DNA from: Streptomyces monashensis
GTDB taxonomy: Bacteria; Actinomycetota; Actinomycetes; Streptomycetales; Streptomycetaceae
Assembly (NCBI RefSeq): GCF_001866665.1
Contig: NZ_MLYO01000045.1
Coordinates: forward strand, 62,001-126,000
Length of the DNA: 64,000 nucleotides
Direction: 5' to 3'
Under the pieces are notes generated by a model. It ran no database searches. It had not been told where the DNA came from and saw only the letters and a list, made by a program, of their open reading frames with translations. Below, in pieces: positions 41,018 through 50,195 of this stretch (position 1 is the first letter of the stretch; the number at the start of each line of letters is the position of its first letter). Position numbers and translations under genes: made by a program.

Positions 41018-41632
41018 ATGGAAGCGGACCTTCCTGTGGCTGACTGCGAGCCTAACGCGCACCGTTTCATGGACCTGACGGTGCCCGAGTATGCGTACAT
41101 GTTCGGGTTCTTACAGGCGGACGGGCACCTGGCGCAGGGCGCCGGGCGCCGGGCAGAAAGGACGTCTGACCGTCGAAATCAGCGCCCGCGACGTCGACTT
41201 GCTTCGCAAGTTCCAGAAACTGACGCCATACAACAGCAGCATCGCTGAGCGCACCCGGTCGACGAACTTCGCCGAGACGCACACCGCCGCGATCTGGACC
41301 CTGTGTTCCCCGGAAGCCAGGACGAGGATCAACGAACTCGGCATCCCGTACGGACGGAAGTCGCGGAGGATCGCCCCGCCAAAAGTCGAGTTCTCTCCTC
41401 GGGACTATCTGCGCGGCGTCATCGAGAGGCCGCCGACCGAGTGGCGGACTGGGTTCGTCCCGCTGCTTCAAGACCCAGGCCTCCCCGCATCGAGTGGACG
41501 AAGGAAATGGACCGAGTCCTGCCGGCAGCTCCGAAAATCGCGCACGCAGCAGCCGAACTCGGCTACTCCCAGAGTGCTTGCCAACAACGCCGCTGGAAGC
41601 TACAGAACGGCGTAGCCCCCTTGCCTGACTGA
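41018..41632 (+). pseudogene. Decayed LAGLIDADG-type homing endonuclease gene next to rtcB
   Basis: ATG 41018 reads YAYMFGFLQADGHLAQG, a first LAGLIDADG-like helix. Near 41135-41160, a GC-rich tandem duplication, the frame shifts to RLTVEISARDVDLLRKF and DYLRGVI, the beginning of a second LAGLIDADG helix whose DG part is destroyed. The frame then returns to the original one with IEWTKEMDRVLPAAPKIAHA and a C-terminal HTH-like region ending at 41632. The two compensating shifts and missing residues indicate a dead gene. It is convergent with rtcB, a frequent intein host. Confidence 0.72.
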
Positions 41633-41678
41633 GCAGGCCGACAGGCGCAGCGAGCATTCGCCGCGCCCGTCACCGCGC

Positions 41679-42872
41679 TCAGCCCTTCACGCAGACGAAC
41701 TGCTTCAGCTTCGCCACGACCTCCACGAGGTCACGCTGCTGCTGCATGACCTGGTCGATGTTCTTGTAGGCGCCCGGGATCTCGTCCAGCACCCCGGAGT
41801 CCTTGCGGCACTCCACACCCCGGGTCTGCTCTTCCAGGTCCTTGGTCGTGAAGTGACGCTTCGCCGCGTTACGGCTCATACGCCGACCCGCCCCGTGGGA
41901 GGCCGAGTTGAAGGCCTTCTCGTTTCCGAGACCCTTCACGATGTACGAGCTGGTACCCATCGAGCCGGGAATGATCCCGTACTCGCCGGAGCCGGCCCGG
42001 ATCGCCCCCTTGCGGGTGACGAGCAGGTCCATGCCGTCGTACCGCTCCTCAGCGACATAGTTGTGGTGACAGGAGACCTCCGGCTCGAAGGCCGGCTTGG
42101 CCTTCTTGAACTCCTTGCGGATCACGTCCTTCAGCAGCGCCATCATCAGCGTGCGGTTGTACTTGGCGTACTCCTGTGCCCAGTAGAGATCGTTCCTGTA
42201 GGCCGCCATCTGCGGGGTGTCCGATACGAAGACCGCCAGGTCGCGGTCGACCAAGCCCTGGTTGTGCGGCAGCTTCTGTGCGACACCGATGTGGTACTCA
42301 GCCAGTTCCTTGCCGATGTTGCGGGAGCCGGAGTGCAGCATGAGCCAGACCGAATCCGACTGGTCGAGACACAATTCGATCATGTGGTTGCCGCTTCCGA
42401 GCGTTCCCATTTGCTTCAAGGCCCGCTCCTGACGGAATTTGACCGCTTCTGCGACCCCCTCGAACCGCCCCCAGAAGTCGTCCCACCCACCGGTAGCCAG
42501 CCCATGAAAATCCCCCGGCCCCACCGGGTCCTCATGCATCCCCCGCCCCACCGGAATCGACTGCTCGATCTTCGACCGCAGTCGCGACAGGTCGCCCGGC
42601 AGGTCGTTGGCGGTCAGCGAGGTCTTCACCGCCGACATGCCGCAGCCGATGTCCACCCCGACCGCCGCCGGGCACACCGCGCCCGCCATCGCGATGACCG
42701 AGCCGACCGTGGCGCCCTTGCCGTAGTGCGCGTCCGGCATCACGGCCAGGCCCTTGATCCACGGCAGGGTCGCCACGTTCTGGAGCTGGTGCAGGGCCAC
42801 GTCCTCCACCGTCGCGGGGTCCGTCCACATCCGGATCGGGACCTTCGCGCCCGGTATCTCCACGTACGACAT
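41679..42872 (-). CDS. rtcB: RtcB-type RNA-splicing ligase
   Basis: This 397-residue protein has all RtcB marks: MPDAHYGKGATVGSV, VGVDIGCGM (metal-binding Cys77), GTLGSGNHMIEL, MLHSGSRNIG, and SHGAGRRMSRNAAKR, with the His that takes GMP. It joins 2',3'-cyclic phosphate or 3'-phosphate ends to 5'-OH ends with GTP and Mn2+. There is no archease gene beside it. It is intein-free, but a ruined homing endonuclease gene lies 46 bp from its 3' end. Confidence 0.95.
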   Translation of the reverse strand: MSYVEIPGAKVPIRMWTDPATVEDVALHQLQNVATLPWIKGLAVMPDAHYGKGATVGSVIAMAGAVCPAAVGVDIGCGMSAVKTSLTANDLPGDLSRLRSKIEQSIPVGRGMHEDPVGPGDFHGLATGGWDDFWGRFEGVAEAVKFRQERALKQMGTLGSGNHMIELCLDQSDSVWLMLHSGSRNIGKELAEYHIGVAQKLPHNQGLVDRDLAVFVSDTPQMAAYRNDLYWAQEYAKYNRTLMMALLKDVIRKEFKKAKPAFEPEVSCHHNYVAEERYDGMDLLVTRKGAIRAGSGEYGIIPGSMGTSSYIVKGLGNEKAFNSASHGAGRRMSRNAAKRHFTTKDLEEQTRGVECRKDSGVLDEIPGAYKNIDQVMQQQRDLVEVVAKLKQFVCVKG

Positions 42873-43098
42873 ACGTTCCTCATTCCCCCGTGGGCGGTAA
42901 CAAAAGACTCAGAACCGACAAAAACGTTAAAGCGCAAAAGCGGCGCCATGGTCGGTGATATAGGACAGGGGACCGGCGGGCGCGGCAGCGCGTGCGATAC
43001 ACATTGTCTCCAGGGGGCGCCCCGCTGCGGCAAGCGATTAACCAGCGGGGACACTGGAGCAGCAAGCGAGCGCACACCCATCCGAGAGGAGCCCGACC

Positions 43099-43929
43099 GT
43101 GCAGCGGAAGGCGTACGTACCCGGCGCAGCCGCCCTCCTCGCGGCCCTGCTGGCCGGCTGCACGAGCGGCTCCGGCGGCAGTGGCACGACGGACAACGCG
43201 AACCCGGGCGACGCGGGTGCGACGACGGTCGCGGCGCAGCCGGGCAAGTACCGCACGCTGCCCGAGCCGTGCGGCGCGGTCAGTCATGACTCGCTCGACA
43301 CCCTGCTGCCGGGCATCAAGCAGATCGCCGATCCCGATCAGCGGGACAAGGCCTATCAGGGCGACGCGGAGCTGACCTACGACACCGATCGGAAGGTCGG
43401 CTGCCACTGGAAGGTGGACTCCGACGACGCCACGGACCGGCTGTCGGTCGACTTCGAGCGCGTGGTGTCGTACGACAACGCGGTCAGCGACGACGATCAG
43501 GCGAAGAAGCTGTTCGGGGACAAGGAGTCGGCCGCCGATCTGCCGAAGGCGAGCAGTTCCCCGTCGGCCGGTGCCTCCTCCTCCGCCTCCCCCTCGGGGT
43601 CGCCGAGTGGCTCCCCCTCGGTTTCCCCGTCCGGCTCGGCTTCCGGTTCGGCGTCCGGCTCGCCGTCCCCCTCCGGCACTCCGGCCGATCTCCAGCCGCG
43701 GGTGCTGACCGATCTCGGTGACGAGGGGTATCTGGACGACCAGCTCGCGTCGTCCGGTTCGACGGCCGAACAGCGGACGGTGACTGTGGTGTTCCGCACG
43801 TCCAACGTCCTTGTCACACTCGTGTACGAGGAGCAGCCGATGGCGATGGGGTCGGTCCCGGACAGCAAGGAAATGCAGGACAGGGCCCGTAATCTGGCCG
43901 CCAAGCTGGACGACGCGCTGGGTGGCTGA
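43099..43929 (+). CDS. DUF3558 lipoprotein with a Ser/Pro/Gly insert
   Basis: This 276-residue lipoprotein starts at GTG 43099. A signal with lipobox LLAGC (Cys21) leads to a DUF3558-type domain (LPEPCGAVSHDSLDTLLPG, VGCHWKVDS, then VVFRTSNVLVTLVYEE). A 35-residue Ser/Pro/Gly repeat of SPSGS units (about 150-195) splits the domain. Surface-exposed; no function is known. A paralogue follows at 44052. Confidence 0.85.
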   Translation: MQRKAYVPGAAALLAALLAGCTSGSGGSGTTDNANPGDAGATTVAAQPGKYRTLPEPCGAVSHDSLDTLLPGIKQIADPDQRDKAYQGDAELTYDTDRKVGCHWKVDSDDATDRLSVDFERVVSYDNAVSDDDQAKKLFGDKESAADLPKASSSPSAGASSSASPSGSPSGSPSVSPSGSASGSASGSPSPSGTPADLQPRVLTDLGDEGYLDDQLASSGSTAEQRTVTVVFRTSNVLVTLVYEEQPMAMGSVPDSKEMQDRARNLAAKLDDALGG

Positions 43930-44051
43930 CGGCGTCCGGTGCCCCTTGTTCCCCCGCTCGCAATGAACGTGAACGGAAACCGCACAGCTCCTTCACCGCG
44001 TACGGTGGCCCCGCAGGAACCCGCACGAACACCGAGCGTAGTGAAGGAACC

Positions 44052-44945
44052 ATGCGAGCAGCACAGCGAGACGACCGTGCCCAGCAAGTGAGGCGTGGCA
44101 AGCGCCTGAGCCGTGCGCTTGTCTGCGCGGCAGCCGTTCCCGCGGTACTGATCACCGCCGCCTGTTCGTCGGGCTCGGGCGACGCGAAGAGCAAGGGCGG
44201 CGACAGCAGCGCGAAGCAGTCGGCGGACGGGGCGGGTTCGTCGTCGGCGAGCGCGTCGCCGACGGTGCAGGCGGCCGCGTACAAGAATCTTCCGGACCCG
44301 TGCGGCGTGCTGTCGAAGGGCACGCTGTCGGATCTGGTGCCGAAGGGCATGTCGGGCAAGAAGGGTGGTTCGGACGCTTCGTCGTCGCGTTCGTCCTGCT
44401 CGTGGAGCAGCCTGGACAACAACGGTGTGAAGGGCTCGCAGTTCCGCTGGCTGAACGTGTCGCTGCTGCGCTTCGACTCGGACACGACGCGTGGCACCGG
44501 TGAGGCGCAGGCGCACACGTACTTCGCGCAGCAGGTGAAGGGCGCGGAGGCGGTGGACGGCGCGAAGAACACCAAGGAGGTGCCGCTGTCCGGCACGGGT
44601 TCGGAGGCGACGGCGGTGCGCTACGACCTGAGCAAGAAGGAGGGCCTCTTCAAGCAGCAGACGGTGGTGGCCCGGGTCGAGAACGTGGTGATCACGCTGG
44701 ACTACAACGGCGCCGGTCTCGCGGGCGACAAGACTCCGGACGCGGACGAGCTGACGCAGTCGGCGACGAAGGCTGTCAAGGAGGCGGTCGCGTCGGTCAC
44801 GAAGGCCAACGGCGGTTCCTCGTCGTCGGGTTCGTCGCCCTCCGCCTCGCCGTCGCCGTCGAAGTCGGGTTCGGCCGACAAGTCTGCGTCCGCGTCGCCT
44901 TCTTCGAGCGCGTCCCCGTCCAAGTCGGCGGGCGCGAAGGGCTGA
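44052..44945 (+). CDS. DUF3558-like lipoprotein (paralogue)
   Basis: This 297-residue protein has a longer basic N-terminus, then a signal with ITAAC lipobox (Cys38) and the same domain start (LPDPCGVLSKGTLSDLVP, SCSWSSLDNNG, VVARVENVVITLDYN) as the preceding gene. The Ser/Pro/Lys low-complexity tail is at the C-terminus instead of inside the domain. The two are tandem duplicates that have diverged. A GAAGGAAC site precedes ATG 44052. Confidence 0.85.
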   Translation: MRAAQRDDRAQQVRRGKRLSRALVCAAAVPAVLITAACSSGSGDAKSKGGDSSAKQSADGAGSSSASASPTVQAAAYKNLPDPCGVLSKGTLSDLVPKGMSGKKGGSDASSSRSSCSWSSLDNNGVKGSQFRWLNVSLLRFDSDTTRGTGEAQAHTYFAQQVKGAEAVDGAKNTKEVPLSGTGSEATAVRYDLSKKEGLFKQQTVVARVENVVITLDYNGAGLAGDKTPDADELTQSATKAVKEAVASVTKANGGSSSSGSSPSASPSPSKSGSADKSASASPSSSASPSKSAGAKG

Positions 44946-45084
44946 TCATCGGCCCGTTTCGCCCGTTTTCCCCGGCCTGTGGCGGCGGGCCGGGGAGCGG
45001 CGGATCCTCCGACCGGTGCCACGTTCTCCGTACGCGTGTGCCACCCTGTTGCGCGCAACAACAGGCAAGGGGAGGGGAGTACGC

Positions 45085-46380
45085 GTGGCCGCGCCACCGC
45101 AGCTGACTCGATTGCACCGCATACTCATCGGCGTGGTGGTGTCCGGCGCCCTGATCATCGCCGGCATCGGTTTCGCCGGCTCGTACGCGGCGGTCCGTGA
45201 GCTGGCCATCAAGAAGGGCTTCGGGAACTTCTCGTACGTGTTCCCGGTCGGCATCGACGCGGGTATCTGTGTCCTGCTGGCCCTGGATCTGTTGCTGACC
45301 TGGATACGCATCCCGTTCCCGCTGCTGCGGCAGACGGCGTGGCTGCTGACGGCGGCGACGATCGCGTTCAACGGCGCGGCCGCCTGGCCGGATCCGCTGG
45401 GCGTGGGCATGCACGCGGTGATCCCGATCCTGTTCGTGGTCGCGGTCGAGGCGGCCCGGCACGCGGTCGGCCGGATCGCGGACATCACGGCCGACAAGCA
45501 CATGGAGGGCGTGCGGATCACCCGCTGGCTGCTCTCTCCGGTGCCGACGTTCCTGCTGTGGCGCCGTATGAAGCTGTGGGAGCTGCGCTCCTACGACCAG
45601 GTGATCAAGCTGGAGCAGGAGCGTCTCGTCTACCAGGCCCGCCTCCACTCGCGCTTCGGCCGCGGGTGGCGCAGGAAGGCTCCGGTGGAGTCGCTGATGC
45701 CGCTGCGGCTGGCGCGGTACGGCGTGCCGCTGACGGAGACGGCTCCGGCGGGCCTGGCGGCGGCGGGTATCGAGCCGGTGCTGCTGCCTGCGGTGCCGCA
45801 GCAGCCTCAGTTGCCGGCGGCGGCCGTCGGTGCGGGCGGTGCGGGCGTGGGCGGGCGTGCCGACGGGGCCGTACCGGTGTCCGTGCCCGTTCCGCAGCAG
45901 GTGGCGCCGCAGGACGGGCAGCGTCCGGGGCCGTCGGCGGAGGGGGCCGACCAGAGCCCCTGGTTCCAGGCGCAGCAGCAGGCCGAGTACCACGGCGGCT
46001 ACGACCCCTCCTTCACGCCGCCTCCGGAGCCGCAGTACGTGCCGGAGGAGGAGTACGGGGAGTGGTACGAGGAGCAGCAGCCGGAGGACTTCCAGCAGCC
46101 TTCTCCGGAGGAGACGGGCAGCTTCCCGATCCCGGTGGGTCCGAACCGTACGCGTGAGCTGGGTGACGGCGGCGGCGTCCCGGAGCCGCAGCCGACGGAG
46201 GAGGACTTCTACCTGGTCTTCCGCAAGTCCATTGACGGCAGTTACCCGACCGGCGCCCAGTTCAGGGACGACGTGGAGGCGACGTTCGGCATCGCGCTCG
46301 CGCCGAACGACGCCAACCGTATGGTCAATCGCTTCACCAACCGCCACACCGCGGAACTGGAAGAGGACCACATCGCATAA
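45085..46380 (+). CDS. DUF2637 membrane protein (chromosomal type)
   Basis: This 431-residue protein starts at GTG 45085, with GGAGGGG upstream. Four membrane helices (about 10-125) carry the DUF2637 motifs SYAAVRELAIKKGF, VFPVGIDAGICVLLALDLLL and AAWPDPLGVGMHAVIP. A basic cytoplasmic stretch follows, then a Pro/Gln-rich linker and a C-terminal domain (about 370-430, FRKSIDGSYPTGAQFRDDV) with a helix-turn-helix look. It is related to the element's SpdB-like protein only in the membrane part. The function on the chromosome is unknown. Confidence 0.85.
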   Translation: MAAPPQLTRLHRILIGVVVSGALIIAGIGFAGSYAAVRELAIKKGFGNFSYVFPVGIDAGICVLLALDLLLTWIRIPFPLLRQTAWLLTAATIAFNGAAAWPDPLGVGMHAVIPILFVVAVEAARHAVGRIADITADKHMEGVRITRWLLSPVPTFLLWRRMKLWELRSYDQVIKLEQERLVYQARLHSRFGRGWRRKAPVESLMPLRLARYGVPLTETAPAGLAAAGIEPVLLPAVPQQPQLPAAAVGAGGAGVGGRADGAVPVSVPVPQQVAPQDGQRPGPSAEGADQSPWFQAQQQAEYHGGYDPSFTPPPEPQYVPEEEYGEWYEEQQPEDFQQPSPEETGSFPIPVGPNRTRELGDGGGVPEPQPTEEDFYLVFRKSIDGSYPTGAQFRDDVEATFGIALAPNDANRMVNRFTNRHTAELEEDHIA

Positions 46381-46413
46381 CCGGCAGCGAAACCGGCGAC
46401 GAAACCGGTATCG

Positions 46414-46443
46414 AAAAGGGGCCCCGGGAAGAGGGCCCCTTTT
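46414..46443. terminator. Bidirectional terminator between DUF2637 gene and lysS
   Basis: An 11-bp stem AAAAGGGGCCC / GGGCCCCTTTT with an 8-nt loop, followed by a T-run: a classic intrinsic terminator in both directions. It is preceded by three degenerate copies of AACCGGNNNCGA (46380-46413). Confidence 0.92.
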
Positions 46444-46482
46444 CCTTACCCGTTTACTGATCCGGCCTTACGTTCCGGACCC

Positions 46483-48219
46483 TTAGGCGCCGAGCAGGCG
46501 CCGCACCCGCTCCTGCCCCACCGCGAGCAGCAGTGTGGGCAGGCGCGGGCCGGTGTCGCGGCCGACGAGCAGGTGGTAGAGCAGGGCGAAGAAGGTCCGC
46601 TGGGCGGTCTTGATCTCCGGCGGGAGTTCCTTCGGCGTGGCGTCGGCGGAGAAGCCGGCCTGTACCTTCGGGACGCCGTAGACGAGGTGGGTCAGTCCGT
46701 CGAGGGACCAGTGCTCGGCGAGGCCGTCGAGCAGCAGGCGTACGGACTGCTGGGAGGCCTCGTCGAGGGACTTCAGCAGCTCGGCGTCCGGCTCCTCGCG
46801 CACGATGGTCCGCTGGTCGGCGGGGACGTGCGTGTTGATCCAGGCCTCGGCCTTGTCGTAGCGCGGCCGGGCCTCGTCGAGGGAGGCCAGCGGCTGCTCC
46901 GGGTCCAGCTCGGAGAGGATGCGCAGGGCCTGGTCCTCGTGTCCGGCGGTGATGTCGGCGACGGACGCGAGCGTGCGGTACGGCAGCGGGCGGGTGGTCT
47001 TCGGCAGCTCGCCGGCGGCCGTGCCCACGGCACGCGTGTACGCGGCGACGTCGGCCGGCAGCGCGGAGCCGTCCGCCACCTTCCCGGCCAGCTTGTCCCA
47101 CTCGTCGTAGAGCCGCTGGATCTCCTGGTCGAAGGCGATCTTGAAGGACTGGTTGGGGCGGCGGCGGGCGTAGAGCCAGCGCAGGATCTGCGGCTCCATG
47201 ATCTTCAGCGCGTCGGCCGGGGTGGGTACGCCGCCGCGGGACGAGGACATCTTCGCCATGCCGCTGATGCCGACGAACGCGTACATGGGGCCGATGGGCT
47301 GCTTGCCGCCGAAGATCCCGACGATCTGGCCGCCCACCTGGAACGACGACCCCGGCGAGGAGTGGTCGACGCCGCTCGGCTCGAAGATCACGCCCTCGTA
47401 GGCCCAGCGCATCGGCCAGTCGACCTTCCAGACCAGCTTGCCGCGGTTGAACTCGCTGAGCCGGACGGTCTCGGTGAAGCCGCAGGCGGTGCAGGTGTAG
47501 GCCAGCTCGGTGGTCTCGTCGTCGTACGACGTGACGGTCGTCAGGTCCTTCTCGCAGGTGCCGCAGTACGGCTTGTAGGGGAAGTACCCGGCGGAGCCGG
47601 AGGAGCCGTCGTCCTCGCTCGCCGCGCCCGAGCCCTCCTCGGCCTCCAGCTCGGCCTCGTCCACGGCCTTCTGCTGGGGCTTCTTGCCGGTCTTCGGCTT
47701 GGTGCGGTACTGGGCGAGGACCGCGTCGATGTCGGCGCGGTGCTTCATGGCGTGCAGGACCTGCTCGCGGTAGACGCCGGAGGTGTACTGCGCGGTCTGG
47801 CTGATCCCGTCGAACTCGACGCCCAGGTCGGCGAGCGAGGCGGTCATCGCGGCCTTGAAGTGCTCGGCCCAGTTCGGGTACGACGAGCCCTTCGGGGCCG
47901 GGACCGAGGTCAGCGGCTTGCCGATGTGCTCGGCCCAGGAGTCGTCGACGCCCGCGATGCCGGCCGGGACCTTGCGGTAGCGGTCGAAGTCGTCCCAGGA
48001 GATCAGGTGCCGGACCTGGTACCCACGGCGGCGGATCTCGTCCGCGACCAGGTGCGGGGTCATGACCTCACGGAGATTGCCGAGGTGGATGGGTCCGGAG
48101 GGGGACAGGCCGGACGCGACGACGACCGGTTTCCCGGGGGCCCGGCGCTCCGACTCCTCGATGACGTCATCCGCGAAACGGGAGACCCAGTCGGCGGTCT
48201 CGGTGCTGCTCTGAGCCAC
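46483..48219 (-). CDS. lysS: Lysyl-tRNA synthetase, class I (archaeal type)
   Basis: This 578-residue class I LysRS has SGLSPSGPIHLGNLRE (HIGH box) near residue 36, KMSSSRGGV (KMSKS box), and a zinc-type Cys cluster PYCGTCEKDL / CTACGF at about 225-260. Just before that cluster is an acidic low-complexity insert (residues 200-222, rich in Glu, Ser and Gly) which shorter homologues lack. GTG 48219 is used because AAGGA is then at a proper distance; GTG 48228 is the alternative. Class I LysRS replaces the usual class II enzyme in streptomycetes. It is divergent from argS. Confidence 0.93.
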   Translation of the reverse strand: MAQSSTETADWVSRFADDVIEESERRAPGKPVVVASGLSPSGPIHLGNLREVMTPHLVADEIRRRGYQVRHLISWDDFDRYRKVPAGIAGVDDSWAEHIGKPLTSVPAPKGSSYPNWAEHFKAAMTASLADLGVEFDGISQTAQYTSGVYREQVLHAMKHRADIDAVLAQYRTKPKTGKKPQQKAVDEAELEAEEGSGAASEDDGSSGSAGYFPYKPYCGTCEKDLTTVTSYDDETTELAYTCTACGFTETVRLSEFNRGKLVWKVDWPMRWAYEGVIFEPSGVDHSSPGSSFQVGGQIVGIFGGKQPIGPMYAFVGISGMAKMSSSRGGVPTPADALKIMEPQILRWLYARRRPNQSFKIAFDQEIQRLYDEWDKLAGKVADGSALPADVAAYTRAVGTAAGELPKTTRPLPYRTLASVADITAGHEDQALRILSELDPEQPLASLDEARPRYDKAEAWINTHVPADQRTIVREEPDAELLKSLDEASQQSVRLLLDGLAEHWSLDGLTHLVYGVPKVQAGFSADATPKELPPEIKTAQRTFFALLYHLLVGRDTGPRLPTLLLAVGQERVRRLLGA

Positions 48220-48379
48220 GATCGGCACGTCCTTCTTTCTGGAACGGGGAGGCACTCCATCTGATCGGGGTGACCTTCTCATTCTCACAGACCCGATCGC
48301 GCGCGCGAAAACCCCTTTACCCTCCGTGGGATACTGACCGGGTCTATCCATCCCCACGAGGAGAACGGCACCCACTCCT

Positions 48380-50143
48380 ATGGCCTCGGTCACGTCCCTC
48401 AGCGATTCCGTCCAGCAGCACCTCGCGTCCGCGCTCTCGGCCACCCTGCCGGAGGCCGCCGGAGCGGACCCGCTGCTGCGACGTAGCGACCGGGCCGACT
48501 TCCAGGCGAACGGGATCCTGGCCCTGGCCAAGAAGGCGAAGGCGAATCCGCGGGAGCTGGCGACGACGGTCGTCGGCCGGGTGGCGACCGGCGACGAGCT
48601 GGTCAAGGACGTCGAGGTCTCGGGCCCCGGCTTCCTGAACATCACGATCGCGGACCGCGCGATCACCGCGAACCTCGCCGCGCGGTACGCGGACGACACG
48701 GGCCGCCTCGGCGTGCCCCTCGCCGCGCACCCGGGCACGACGGTGGTCGACTACGCGCAGCCGAACGTGGCGAAGGAGATGCACGTCGGCCATCTGCGCT
48801 CCGCGGTGATCGGCGACGCCCTGCGCGGCATGCTGGACTTCACCGGCGAGAAGACGATCGGCCGGCATCACATCGGTGACTGGGGCACCCAGTTCGGCAT
48901 GCTCATCCAGTACCTGGTGGAGAACCCGGGCGAGCTGGCCCCCGCGGCCGACGTCGACGGCGAGCAGGCCATGTCGAACCTGAACCGGGTCTACAAGGCC
49001 TCGCGCGCGGTCTTCGACGCGGACGAGGCGTTCAAGGAGCGGGCGCGCAGGCGGGTCGTCGCCCTGCAGTCCGGCGACAAGGAGACGCTGGAGCTGTGGC
49101 AGCAGTTCGTGGACGAGTCGAAGGTCTACTTCTACTCGGTCTTCGAGAAGCTGGACATGGAGATCCGTGACGAGGAGATCGTCGGCGAGTCCGCGTACAA
49201 CGACATGATGGCCGAGACGGCGCGGCTCCTCGAGGAGTCGGGCGTCGCGGTCCGCTCCGAGGGCGCGCTCGTCGTCTTCTTCGACGACATCCGCGGCAAG
49301 GACGACCAGCCGGTGCCGCTGATCGTGCAGAAGGCGGACGGCGGCTTCGGGTACGCGGCCTCCGACCTCTCCGCGATCCGCAACCGCGTCTTCGACCTGC
49401 ACGCGAGCACCCTCCTCTACGTGGTCGACGTGCGGCAGTCGCTGCACTTCCGCATGGTCTTCGAGGCGGCCCGCCGCCAGGGCTGGCTGAACGACGACGT
49501 CACCGCGCACAACATGGGCTACGGCACGGTGCTGGGCGCGGACGGCAAGCCGTTCAAGACGCGTGCGGGCGAGACCGTACGGCTGGAGGACCTGCTGGAC
49601 GAGGCGGTGCAGCGGGCCGCCGAGGTGGTGCGGGAGAAGGCTCAGGATCTCACCGAGGACGAGATCCAGGAGCGGGCCGCCCAGGTCGGCATCGGGGCCG
49701 TGAAGTACGCGGACCTGTCGACGTCGCCGAACCGGGACTACAAGTTCGACCTGGACCAGATGGTCTCGCTGAACGGCGACACCTCCGTCTACCTCCAGTA
49801 CGCGTACGCCCGTATCCGCTCGATCCTGCGCAAGGCGGGAGAGGTACGCCCCGCCGCCCACCCGGAGCTGGAACTGCACGCGGCGGAGCGGGCGTTGGGC
49901 CTGCACCTGGACGCGTTCGGCGACACGGTCTTCGAGGCTGCGGCGGAGTACGCCCCGCACAAGCTGGCGGCGTACCTGTACCAGCTGGCGTCCCTCTACA
50001 CCTCCTTCTACGACAAGTGCCCGGTCCTGAAGGCCGACACCCCGCAGCAGGTCGAGAACCGCCTCTTCCTGTGCGACCTGACGGCCCGCACCCTGCACCG
50101 GGGAATGGCCCTGCTGGGCATCAGGACGCCGGAGAAGCTCTGA
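48380..50143 (+). CDS. argS: Arginyl-tRNA synthetase
   Basis: This 587-residue class I synthetase has an N-terminal Add-1 domain (1-110), PNVAKEMHVGHLRSAVIGD (HIGH), HHIGDWGTQFGM, VQKADGGFGYAASDL, and GKPFKTRAGETV in place of KMSKS. The C-terminal DALR domain is TSVYLQYAYARIRSI with ENRLFLCDLTARTLHRGM. All landmarks are intact and the length is normal. ATG 48380 lies 160 bp from the divergent lysS start. Confidence 0.97.
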   Translation: MASVTSLSDSVQQHLASALSATLPEAAGADPLLRRSDRADFQANGILALAKKAKANPRELATTVVGRVATGDELVKDVEVSGPGFLNITIADRAITANLAARYADDTGRLGVPLAAHPGTTVVDYAQPNVAKEMHVGHLRSAVIGDALRGMLDFTGEKTIGRHHIGDWGTQFGMLIQYLVENPGELAPAADVDGEQAMSNLNRVYKASRAVFDADEAFKERARRRVVALQSGDKETLELWQQFVDESKVYFYSVFEKLDMEIRDEEIVGESAYNDMMAETARLLEESGVAVRSEGALVVFFDDIRGKDDQPVPLIVQKADGGFGYAASDLSAIRNRVFDLHASTLLYVVDVRQSLHFRMVFEAARRQGWLNDDVTAHNMGYGTVLGADGKPFKTRAGETVRLEDLLDEAVQRAAEVVREKAQDLTEDEIQERAAQVGIGAVKYADLSTSPNRDYKFDLDQMVSLNGDTSVYLQYAYARIRSILRKAGEVRPAAHPELELHAAERALGLHLDAFGDTVFEAAAEYAPHKLAAYLYQLASLYTSFYDKCPVLKADTPQQVENRLFLCDLTARTLHRGMALLGIRTPEKL

Positions 50144-50170
50144 CGCATCGACGCGGACGCGATGGCTGTA

Positions 50171-50195
50171 TCGACGCCTCAACTCTGGGCGTCGA
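50171..50195. terminator. Hairpin between convergent argS and WYL genes
   Basis: A perfect 8-bp stem (TCGACGCC / GGCGTCGA) with a 9-nt loop overlaps the 3' end of the WYL gene. Confidence 0.5.

Noticed and set aside
46380..46413. Short tandem repeat AACCGGNNNCGA as a regulatory array
   Set aside because: Only three degenerate copies directly before the terminator; probably slippage without function.
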